The translations under genes and the position numbers were made by a program. From positions 124,001 through 188,000 of the forward strand of contig JAWKJY010000002.1 in NCBI GenBank assembly GCA_041393535.1: DNA of 64,000 nucleotides. Direction: 5' to 3'. The notes under the pieces are model-generated. The model did not search any database. It saw only the letters and a program-made list of their open reading frames with translations, and was not told where the DNA came from. Source of the stretch: JAWKJY01 sp041393535 (GTDB taxonomy: Bacteria > Actinomycetota > Thermoleophilia > Gaiellales > Gaiellaceae). Shown piece after piece: positions 55,050-64,000 of this stretch; within the stretch, counting starts at the first letter, position 1, and every line of letters begins with the position of its first letter.

Positions 55050-55439
55050 ATGGCTGACGAGGCGGTCGACCGCAAGGCGCTGCGCGACGCGTTCATCGAG
55101 GAGCGCGGGTACTGGAACCCCTTCTGGGAGGGCCTGCTCGCCCTCGACCCGAACTTCTTCCAGGCGTACCTGAACTTCTCGGCCGTGCCGTGGCGGACGG
55201 GCGTGCTCGAGCCGAAGGTGAAGGAGCTGATCTACGTCGCGATCGACGCCGCGACGACGCACCTGTACGAGCCCGGCCTTCGGCAGCACATCAAGAACGC
55301 CATCAAGTACGGGGCGACGAAGGAGGAGATCATGGAGGTGCTCGAGCTCGTCAGCGTGCTCGGGATCCACGCGTGCACCCTCGGCGTCCCGGTGCTGATG
55401 GAGGAGCTCGAGGCCGCCGGGATCCCGGTCGAGTCGTAG
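55050..55439 (+). CDS. Carboxymuconolactone decarboxylase family protein
   Basis: A 129-residue AhpD-like helical protein. WNPFWEGLLALDPNFFQAYLNF and the core EPKVKELIYVAIDAATTHLYEPGLRQHIKNAIKYGATKEEIMEVLEL region match the CMD family. The redox CxxC of AhpD is missing, and one Cys remains in GIHACTLGVP, so it is not a typical peroxidase partner. ATG 55050 has a strong GGAGGAG site. It is the last gene of the catabolic operon, with repeat B following. Confidence 0.88.
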   Translation: MADEAVDRKALRDAFIEERGYWNPFWEGLLALDPNFFQAYLNFSAVPWRTGVLEPKVKELIYVAIDAATTHLYEPGLRQHIKNAIKYGATKEEIMEVLELVSVLGIHACTLGVPVLMEELEAAGIPVES

Positions 55440-55604
55440 GCGGGCGAGGAGGCGGCAGGCGCCGTTCCCTGGAGCGCCCGGCGGGCGTGTCGCGCCGGCG
55501 GCAGGGGGCCGGGGCGACGTGCAAGGCATGCGGGCGCAACGAAGCATCCGGCCCGGCCGGCGTCTGCGCGCAGCCGTGCGGTGGTGCGTCGGCCCCGAGG
55601 GACA

Positions 55605-55688
55605 TGGCCGTTTCGGCCGCCCGAGGGGCCACCCCGCGCCTCCACCCGCTTCCGAGCGTAGCGCCGGAAGCGTCACGTGTCCGTCACG
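55605..55688. repeat. Structured intergenic repeat, copy B
   Basis: Second copy. The hairpin here is GGCCG-TTT-CGGCC (55606-55618, plus a T-G wobble), with different bases from copy A but the same fold. The core 55622-55688 is nearly identical to copy A, with TCCG in place of TTCG in the second loop. It lies between convergent stops at 55439 and 55765. The rest of the 325-base gap holds nothing I can identify. Confidence 0.8.
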
Positions 55689-55764
55689 CGGGCCGGTCGA
55701 CCCGTGACGATTCCGTGTCGGTTCGTCCCCGGGCGCTCGCCCGCATGTGCGGCCGGCTCGCCGC

Positions 55765-56436
55765 TCAGGCCGCGGCTCGGAGCGCGGCGGGCAGGTCGGC
55801 GAGCGAGGTGACGACGAGATCGGGCGCGGGCGCGAAGCCGTAGCGGTGGGTGCGCGCGCGCTCGACCTTGGCGACGCGGAGGCCGGCGAGCGCCGCGCCG
55901 GCGGCGTCGAACGGGTTGCCGGAGACGAGCCACACCTCGCAGGGCGCTCGACCGAGACGGGCCGCGCAGTGCGCGTAGACCTCGGGGGCCGGCTTGTAGC
56001 GGTCGATCTCGTCGACGCTGACGACCGCGCCGAACGCCGACGCGAGCCCGACGTGCTCGAGCAGTCGCGACAGGCCGGCGGACGTCCCGTTCGAGAGCAC
56101 CGCGAGCGCGTGCCCTTCGTCGCGGAGCGCCTCGAGGGCGGGCAGGGCGTCAGGGTACGGGCGCGGGAGCGCGGCGAGCTCGAGGACGGCGTCGCGCTCG
56201 TCGGCGGCGAGCCGTGGCAGCCCGGCCTCGTCCATCGCTGCGTCGAGCGCGTGCCCCGTGACGGTCGGCCACGGCTCGTACCTCCCGGCCGCGGTCAGGA
56301 GCCACGAGATCTCGAGCTGGTGCCGGCGCCAGGCGCCCGCGAGTGCGTCGGCGTGGGGCACACGGCCCGCCAGGGCGTCGGCGAACGACGCAGGGTCGAC
56401 GAGCGTGCCGTACACGTCGAAGGCGAGCTGGGCCAC
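55765..56436 (-). CDS. HAD-superfamily hydrolase, haloacid-dehalogenase type II-like
   Basis: A 223-residue enzyme from GTG 56436. The nucleophile Asp is in AFDVYGTLVD. Motif II is AVLSNGTSA, motif III is DRYKPAPEVYAHC, and motif IV reads WLVSGNPFDAAGAALAGL, typical of L-2-haloacid dehalogenases and their relatives. The cap domain (about 15-95) contains the helical bundle of that group. It may dehalogenate 2-haloacids or act on a phosphate ester. The dehalogenase call rests on overall resemblance. Confidence 0.87.
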   Translation of the reverse strand: MAQLAFDVYGTLVDPASFADALAGRVPHADALAGAWRRHQLEISWLLTAAGRYEPWPTVTGHALDAAMDEAGLPRLAADERDAVLELAALPRPYPDALPALEALRDEGHALAVLSNGTSAGLSRLLEHVGLASAFGAVVSVDEIDRYKPAPEVYAHCAARLGRAPCEVWLVSGNPFDAAGAALAGLRVAKVERARTHRYGFAPAPDLVVTSLADLPAALRAAA

Positions 56437-56775
56437 CAGACGACGATAGGGCGCGCCGGGACGCCCGTCCACCGGGCAGTGCGCATCACCCGGGGGGCGC
56501 GGACCGGAGCGACACCGTTCGGGACACACGCGATGGCGCCCTCGACAGGGGGCGGCGAGGAAGCCCCGGACTCGCGCAGCGGCCCGTTCCCCTCGGCGGC
56601 CGGGGCCCGCCCGACCGGAGCGGCCTGCCTCGGCGTGGTCATCGGGAACGGCCGAACGCCGCTCCGCCGAGGTCGCTGGCGCCGCGCCACCCGGCCGGAC
56701 GGTCGGCGGCGCGCGGTCGCAGCGCACGCGGGGCGAGCTCCGCGCCCCGGGGGTCGGCGCCGGTAGATTCCGCCC
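56437..56775. other. 339-base intergenic region between divergent genes
   Basis: No gene supported. At its right end TAGATT (56764-56769) lies exactly 6 bases before the amidase ATG, a leaderless-type promoter. The rest shows no clear dyad. Confidence 0.5.
56764..56769 (+). promoter_or_regulatory. -10 element of a leaderless promoter (amidase)
   Basis: TAGATT, 6 bases, ATG 56776, no ribosome site. Same geometry as at 26025. Confidence 0.6.
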
Positions 56776-57948
56776 ATGCAAGACGACTACGGCGCCTTCA
56801 CCGACGACGACGTCCAGGTCGCGGGCGCGCCGGGCGGGTCGCTCGCGGGGCTCGCGTTCGGCGCGAAGGACCTCTACGACGTCGCGGGGTTCGTCACGGG
56901 CGCCGGGAGCCCCGACTGGGCTCGCACCCACGGTCCCGCGGAGCGCAGCGCGCCGGCCGTGCAGGCGCTTCTCGACGCCGGGGCGACCCTCGTCGGCAAG
57001 ACCCACACGGACGAGCTCGCGTACAGCCTGCTCGGGATGAACGGCCACTACGGCACGCCGGTGAACCCGCGCGCGCCCGGGCGTGTCCCCGGCGGGTCGT
57101 CGTCCGGCTCCGCGACCGCGGTGGCCGCCGGCCTCGTGCCGTTCGCGCTCGGGTCGGACACGGGTGGCTCGGTTCGCGTCCCGGCCTCCAACCAGGGCAT
57201 CCTCGGCATCCGGCCGACGCACGGCAGCATCCCGCTCGACGGCGTCGTGCCGCTCGCGCCCTCGTTCGACGTCGCCGGCTGGTTCGCGCAGGACCCTGCC
57301 CTCTTCGCGCGCCTCGGCGACGTGCTGCTGGGCGCCGGCGACCCCGGCTGGCGGCCCGCCCGGCTCGTGCTGCCGTCCGACGCCTGGGGGCTCGCCGACC
57401 CGGATGTCCGGACATCGCTCGAGGACGCGGCCCGCCGTGTCGTCCACGCGCTGGGCGTTCCCGCCTCGCACGACGAGCTCGCGCACGACGGCCTCGAGGC
57501 CTGGGCCTCGGCGTTTCGCGTCCTGCAGGCGCGCGAGATCTGGCGCACCCACCGCGCGTGGGTTGAGGCGACGCAGCCCACGTTCGGGCCCGGCGTGCGG
57601 GAGCGCTTCGCCTGGGCCGCGTCCCTGTCCGACGACGACGAGGCCGCGGCCCGACCCGTGGGTGAGGCCGCCGTCCTCGCCCTGGACGAGCTGTTCGGCG
57701 ACGATGGGCTGGTGGTGCTTCCCGCGGCCCCGACGCCCGCGCCGCGGCTCGACAGCACGCCGGACGAGCTCGAGGACTATCGCACGCGGACGATGCAGCT
57801 GACCTGCCCTGCGGGCCTCGCGGGGTTGCCGCAGGTCAGCGTGCCGCTCGGGGAGGCGGGCGGGTGCCCCGTTGCGCTGTCGCTGCTCGGCCCCCGAGGC
57901 CGGGACCACGCGCTGCTCGCCCTCGCCGGCATCGCGCTCGCGAGCTGA
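56776..57948 (+). CDS. Amidase-signature-family hydrolase
   Basis: A 390-residue amidase with the Ser-cisSer-Lys triad: Lys in LVGKTHTDELAYSLLG, cis-Ser in PGGSSSGSATAVAAG, and nucleophile Ser in GSDTGGSVRVPAS. GIRPTHGSIPLDGVVPLAPSFD follows as in the family. It is on the short side for amidases (usually 450-500 residues), like the plant-type AMI1 group. It could hydrolyse indole-acetamide-like or other simple amides. It starts at ATG 56776 without a ribosome site, consistent with the leaderless promoter. Confidence 0.92.
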   Translation: MQDDYGAFTDDDVQVAGAPGGSLAGLAFGAKDLYDVAGFVTGAGSPDWARTHGPAERSAPAVQALLDAGATLVGKTHTDELAYSLLGMNGHYGTPVNPRAPGRVPGGSSSGSATAVAAGLVPFALGSDTGGSVRVPASNQGILGIRPTHGSIPLDGVVPLAPSFDVAGWFAQDPALFARLGDVLLGAGDPGWRPARLVLPSDAWGLADPDVRTSLEDAARRVVHALGVPASHDELAHDGLEAWASAFRVLQAREIWRTHRAWVEATQPTFGPGVRERFAWAASLSDDDEAAARPVGEAAVLALDELFGDDGLVVLPAAPTPAPRLDSTPDELEDYRTRTMQLTCPAGLAGLPQVSVPLGEAGGCPVALSLLGPRGRDHALLALAGIALAS

Positions 57949-58766
57949 GCCCTCGCGGGCCCGTCGCTGACGGGGCTGGCCCGACGCGGCTGGACGGCGA
58001 GCGTCAGCCGACCCGCCAATCGCCCGGCAATCGGCGATCGCCGCCGTGCAGCGCCGCTCGGTCGACCAGCCGACGGCGGCGCCCGTTCGGGATGACCGGG
58101 CCGGGCTCGCCGACTCGATCGCCCGGCGATCGGCGCCGTGCTGGCCGCTCGGTCGACCCGTCGACGCCGGCGCCGGTTCAGGAGAACGGGGTCGGGCTCG
58201 CTCGCCCGGCCTGCCGCCGGGTGTTCCCGCAGGGCGTGCCGCGCAGGCCCCGCCTCGGACCCCGTGCGGTCTTGTCATCGGGGTGGGCGCGGGGCGAGTG
58301 GAATCGACGATTGGTCGGAGGCTACGCGCCTCGGGATCGCCTGCCGCGCCACGCGGCGGCTACGCTCGCCGGCGTCGCCGTGCACGCCGGCGACGTGATG
58401 CGGACGAGTCGATGCCCGCAGCCGTCGACCGTGCCCGGCGGCGCGGCTGCCCGCGCGTCCGGTGCCCGACGCCCGTCGGCTCCTCGCGGCGCGGCTGCCG
58501 GCGCGGGGCCGCTGGTCGGGCCCGGGGTCGGGTGGACGGTCGCGGCAATCGGCGCCGTCGAGCCTCCACGCGCCGGCGTCGTCGTCGCTCGAGCGGGGCG
58601 GCGGAGAAACGCGACGGCGGGCGTGCCCTGCGCTGGATCGACGTCCGTGCCGTGAGCGTCCATCGTCGTGTGGGCCGAGGTATGGAGTTGTCGGGGCGGG
58701 CTCCGGTCACGCGTGGCGGCGCCCGGCCCCGGGCCGCAACCGCACCCCGGGGATGCCCGGGCGAGC
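57949..58766. other. 818-base gene-free region with a degenerate duplication
   Basis: The longest gap in the window, between the convergent amidase and small conserved gene. All open frames are Arg/Ser-rich shadows. A degenerate direct duplication of about 90 bases lies at 58019-58206 (listed separately). I see no other structure. Confidence 0.6.
58019..58206. repeat. Degenerate direct repeat, two units of about 90 bases
   Basis: Unit 1 (58019-58112) and unit 2 (58118-58206) share blocks in order: ATCGCCCGGC, ATCGGCG, GCCGCTCGGTCGACC, GACG.CGGCGCC.GTTC and GGGCTCGC. Several short indels separate the blocks, so the duplication is old. Confidence 0.65.
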
Positions 58767-59141
58767 TCATGCCGTCGCCTCACTGCTGCACGCCTCGCCG
58801 ACGACGCGCGCGAGATCGCCCCTGTCTCGCGACTCGAACAGGCCGACGAGGGCGTGCGCGGCGCTCCCGGCGTCCGGCCCACCGAGCGCCGCGAGCGCCG
58901 AGAGGACGAGCTGCGACTCGACGACGCCCAGACCGCGCACCTCCGCGCAGAAGCGCGCGTGCCACCGGACGGCTGCGCGCGAGTAGCGAGCCGCGTCCCC
59001 GCGCCGAAGCACGAGGCAGAGCGCGAGGGCGTCGGCGAGGTCGAGCTGCGGCAGCTCGCTCGCCGCGGCAAGGGCGAGGGTGGGGTTGCCCGACGACAGG
59101 GCGCGGAGGAATCGGCCGTAGGACGTCCCCTTCGTGGTCAT
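58767..59141 (-). CDS. Small conserved hypothetical protein preceded by an SOS box
   Basis: A 124-residue helical protein (MTTKGTSYGRFLRAL, then LALAAASELPQLDLADALALCLVL and RAAVRWHARFCAEVRGL). I recall this as a conserved actinobacterial protein of unknown function. The reading is continuous and ordinary in composition. ATG 59141 lies directly against a perfect LexA-box sequence (59142-59155), which implies either a leaderless promoter overlapped by LexA or a start somewhat downstream. The LexA site suggests induction after DNA damage. Confidence 0.78.
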   Translation of the reverse strand: MTTKGTSYGRFLRALSSGNPTLALAAASELPQLDLADALALCLVLRRGDAARYSRAAVRWHARFCAEVRGLGVVESQLVLSALAALGGPDAGSAAHALVGLFESRDRGDLARVVGEACSSEATA

Positions 59142-59155
59142 CGAACGTATGTTCG
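59142..59155. promoter_or_regulatory. LexA (SOS) box
   Basis: CGAAC-GTAT-GTTCG is a perfect dyad matching the Gram-positive LexA consensus CGAACRNRYGTTYG at every position. It sits immediately upstream of the small gene at 59141. The divergent LCP gene starts 231 bases away. Confidence 0.7.
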
Positions 59156-59246
59156 CACACGGGTCGGCCGGCCGTCGTGCTCGTTGCTGCGGTGGTCGTC
59201 GTGGGCGCAGCGCCCCGGGCGCGCGGAGTCGGGGCCGACCGCGGAC

Positions 59247-59320
59247 TTCTCCACGGATGTCGTCCGATCTCCACAGTACTTTTCACAGGTTTTCGGGAGT
59301 TCCTCGACGTGTTCTCCACA
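59247..59320. promoter_or_regulatory. Cluster of four TCTCCACAG-like motifs
   Basis: TTCTCCACG (59247), ATCTCCACA (59267), TTTTCACAG (59280) and TTCTCCACA (59312) lie in one orientation within 74 bases. They resemble DnaA boxes (TTNTCCACA) and match the motif of the dyad at 36905-36955. They lie between the divergent SOS-box gene and the LCP gene. Confidence 0.45.
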
Positions 59321-59385
59321 GGCGTGGCAGAATACGCGCCCTGCCGACCCCACCACCGGTGCTCGATGCCGACGGGAGGTGACCC

Positions 59386-61011
59386 GTGGGCGGGCGGCCC
59401 TTCCTTCCTCCGACCTCCGAGATCGACACGTCCGATCGTCCGCGCAGGCGCCCGCGCGCGCTGCTCGCCGGCCTGCTGTCCGCGCTCGTCCCCGGCGCGG
59501 GGCACCTGTACGCGGGCAGCCGCTGGCGCGGCGCTGCGCTGCTCGGGCTGACGGCGGCCGTTGCCGCGGTCGCCGCCGTCGGGCTCGTCCGGGGCCCGGA
59601 CTGGATCGTCGCCCAGCTCGTGCGCCCGGGCGTCCTGCTCGTCTTGCTCGCGCTCAACGGGGTGCTGCTCCTCGTCCGCGCGCACGCGGTCGTCGACGCC
59701 TACCGCGTCGCGCGACGGCGCTCGCCCCGACCGCTGCGCCGGGAGCGCACGGGCGAGCGCGTCGTCTACCGCCGAGAGCGAGCCCGCGGATCGCGCCTCG
59801 GCGGGCTGCGCCTCGCAGCGATCGGCCTGATCGTCGCGTTCACCGCTGCTCCCCACGTGATCGCCGGCTACTACGCCTACAGCGCCGACGACGTGATCAC
59901 GAGCGTCTTCGCCGCCGACGGCGACGATTCGTCGCCCGCGCTGCCCGACGACGTCGTCCTCGCGGCCCCGACGCCCGCGTCACCGGTCTCGGCCGTGAGC
60001 CGCTCGGCGATCGAGACGGTCGCGGCCTGCCAGCGGGGCGAGTGTCGCGCGACCGCGCAGGCGAGCCCGGCTGCGGTGGAGACGGGCCCGGCGCGGCGCA
60101 GGTCGCAGGCCCGGTCGTGGGAGGAGCGCGGCCGTGTCAACATCCTGCTGCTCGGCGGTGATGCCGGCTACGGGCGCTCGGGACTCAGGACGGACACGAT
60201 GATGGTCGCCAGCATCGACGTCCAGACCGGGAGCGCCGCGATCTTCGGCATCCCGCGCAACCTCGTGCAGGTGCCGCTGCCCAGCCGGCTCGCGCGCGTC
60301 TACGGGCATCGCTTCCAGGAGATCCTCAACGCGCTCTACGCCTACGGCGTCGAGCATCCCCAGCAGTTCCCGGGAGGGAAGGACCCGGGCGCAACGGCCC
60401 TGAAGGAGGCCATGGCCCAGCTGCTGGGGATCCCGATCGACTACTACGCACTCGTCGACCTTCGCGGCTTCGTCGGCATCGTCGACGCGCTCGGCGGCGT
60501 CGATCTCGTCGCGACCGACCGGGTGCAGGATCGGGTGTCGCCGCCGGGCCCGGGGGAGCCGTGGATCCGTATCGACGTCCAGGCCGGGAAGTCGTACCAC
60601 CTCGACGGTCGGACGGCGCTCGCATACGCGAGGTCGCGCTGGGCGTCGTCGGACTTCAACCGGATGCGGCGACAGCGCTGCATCGTCTCGGCGGTCGCCG
60701 AGGAGGCCAGCCTGACCAAGCTGCTGCGCGCCTTCCCGCGGATCGCCGAGGAGCTGAAGCGGAACGTGACGACGGACGTCCCGCGCGGCGAGGTGGCCGG
60801 CCTCCTCCGGGCCGTGGCGAGGCTCGACACGTCGAGGAGCGCGGCCGTCAGCCTCGGGCCGCCGGACTACGCGAGCGCGCTCGACCAGGACGGGTACCCG
60901 ATCCCTGACGTCGTGAAGATCCGACGCGTCGTGCGCCAGCTGACCGAGCTCCCGCCAGCGAAGGCGCGGGCGCGGCTCGGGCTCGAGAGCGTGCACGCCG
61001 GCTGCCGCTGA
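59386..61011 (+). CDS. LytR-CpsA-Psr (LCP) family protein with N-terminal membrane domain
   Basis: A 541-residue protein from GTG 59386 with GGGAGGTGA upstream. Residues about 25-110 hold hydrophobic segments beginning ALVPGAGHLYAGSRWRGAAL, like small TM2-type domains often fused in front. A further helix (about 143-165) precedes an extracytoplasmic LCP domain (about 245-460): NILLLGGDAG, RTDTMMVASID, IFGIPRNL, DYYALVDLRGFVGIVDALGGVDL and ALAYARSRWASSDFNRMRRQ, with the Asp/Arg residues that hold the polyprenyl-pyrophosphate. LCP enzymes attach glycopolymers to peptidoglycan. Repeat C lies just downstream. Confidence 0.92.
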   Translation: MGGRPFLPPTSEIDTSDRPRRRPRALLAGLLSALVPGAGHLYAGSRWRGAALLGLTAAVAAVAAVGLVRGPDWIVAQLVRPGVLLVLLALNGVLLLVRAHAVVDAYRVARRRSPRPLRRERTGERVVYRRERARGSRLGGLRLAAIGLIVAFTAAPHVIAGYYAYSADDVITSVFAADGDDSSPALPDDVVLAAPTPASPVSAVSRSAIETVAACQRGECRATAQASPAAVETGPARRRSQARSWEERGRVNILLLGGDAGYGRSGLRTDTMMVASIDVQTGSAAIFGIPRNLVQVPLPSRLARVYGHRFQEILNALYAYGVEHPQQFPGGKDPGATALKEAMAQLLGIPIDYYALVDLRGFVGIVDALGGVDLVATDRVQDRVSPPGPGEPWIRIDVQAGKSYHLDGRTALAYARSRWASSDFNRMRRQRCIVSAVAEEASLTKLLRAFPRIAEELKRNVTTDVPRGEVAGLLRAVARLDTSRSAAVSLGPPDYASALDQDGYPIPDVVKIRRVVRQLTELPPAKARARLGLESVHAGCR

Positions 61012-61480
61012 GCGCACGCCGCGGCGCGCGGGGAGGGCATCGCGACCCCTGTCCGTCGGGGACGGGCGAGGGGCCACCCCGCGCCTCCACCCGCTTTCGA
61101 GCGTAGCGGCGAATCCGTCACGGGTGTGTCGCGCGTGTGCGCCGACTTCGTGACGATCCGTTCACGGTCGGGCGGGCTGGACGGTGCGCCCTGGCGGCCG
61201 GCCCGGCTCCGACTGAGGCCCGCTCGGCTCACGTGTTGCTCCACCGTCCCGACGCCGGGGCTGCGGAGCGGCGTCGTGGCGTGACCCGGGTCGGCCGTGC
61301 CAGACCGCGCCCGGGGCCTCCCGGCGAGAGCGCCGCGCCGGCGGGCGCCTCGATCGCGGCCGACGGCCTCGGCCGGGTCGCCCGCTGGCGTCGCGTCCAG
61401 TGGGGCCGAGAACGCGTCGGGGCGGTTCCCCGCCCCGACGTCATGCCGTCCTCCGCACGCCGCCGCCCGGCGGCGGCCGT
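61012..61480. other. 469-base intergenic region between convergent genes
   Basis: Holds structured repeat C near its left end (61051-61122). The remaining 360 bases up to the aconitase stop show no gene and no clear dyad. Confidence 0.6.
61051..61122. repeat. Structured intergenic repeat, copy C
   Basis: Third copy. The variable hairpin is GTCCGTC-GGG-GACGGGC (61051-61067). The core from 61067 matches copy A through GAGCGTAGCGG and then diverges (CGAATCCGTCACGGG). It lies between convergent stops at 61011 and 61481, in the same plus-strand orientation as the other copies. Confidence 0.8.

Positions 61481-64000
<2,520 letters not shown>

Noticed and set aside
59247..59320. Chromosomal replication origin
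   Set aside because: DnaA-box-like words are present, but there is no dnaA, dnaN or rpmH, no AT-rich unwinding region, and the words are imperfect.

Overview
The window is very GC-rich (roughly 70 percent or more by eye), uses GTG starts as often as ATG, and has many 4-base GTGA or ATGA stop/start overlaps. Its gene content points to a free-living actinobacterium: a CtpE-type P-type ATPase, an F420-style LLM oxidoreductase, an AcnA-type aconitase, an LCP protein, SHOCT proteins and a RipA-like NlpC/P60 endopeptidase. The class Thermoleophilia (Solirubrobacterales or Gaiellales) is my best guess, but that is an inference from family resemblance only. I saw no prophage, CRISPR array, insertion sequence or rRNA. 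One initiator tRNA is present.

Layout. 0-1.9 kb: nuoA and a cell-wall endopeptidase. 1.9-9.3 kb: a metal-resistance or envelope-stress module (SHOCT protein, P1B metal ATPase, peptidoglycan-binding lipoprotein, DUF305 lipoprotein, OmpR-type regulator, histidine kinase, another lipoprotein) in which almost every gene except the regulator is frameshifted. A tyrosine recombinase follows. 10.5-12.7 kb: a five-gene ArsR/SRPBCC operon with a clear palindromic operator. 12.8-20.5 kb: small enzymes and binding proteins (SRPBCC, glutaredoxin, SnoaL pair, FN3/beta-helix exoprotein, Ldh-type dehydrogenase, STAS protein, LLM oxidoreductase). 20.8-29.5 kb: cupin and nicotinate phosphoribosyltransferase, CtpE ATPase, GAF protein, glutamate-type dehydrogenase, diguanylate cyclase, Ppx/GppA. 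29.6 kb: tRNA-fMet with promoter and terminator. 30-38 kb: exported amidohydrolase, SNase-like/FG-GAP protein, UDP-glucose pyrophosphorylase, PuuE-type deacetylase, EamA transporter. 38.4-46.1 kb: central carbon block (SHOCT protein, long GAPDH, 1377-residue PPDK-like dikinase, divergent gnd). 46-51 kb: lipoprotein and a 1271-residue gluzincin/vWD protein. 51-55.4 kb: four-gene catabolic operon (alcohol dehydrogenase, acyl-CoA dehydrogenase, acyl-CoA ligase, carboxymuconolactone decarboxylase family). 55.7-64 kb: HAD dehalogenase, amidase, small SOS-box gene, LCP protein, and aconitase running off the right edge.

Three window-wide patterns stand out. (1) About 13 genes are broken by single-base frameshifts. 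In the cases I could reconstruct, the repair is one missing C or G in a short homopolymer, so many of these are probably sequence errors rather than true pseudogenes. (2) Many genes have a TANNNT -10 element only 6-9 bases before the start codon and no Shine-Dalgarno sequence, which fits leaderless transcription. (3) A multi-hairpin intergenic element occurs three times, each time between convergent genes, with stems whose sequence changes while pairing is kept. This is the best candidate here for an undescribed structured RNA or bidirectional terminator family.
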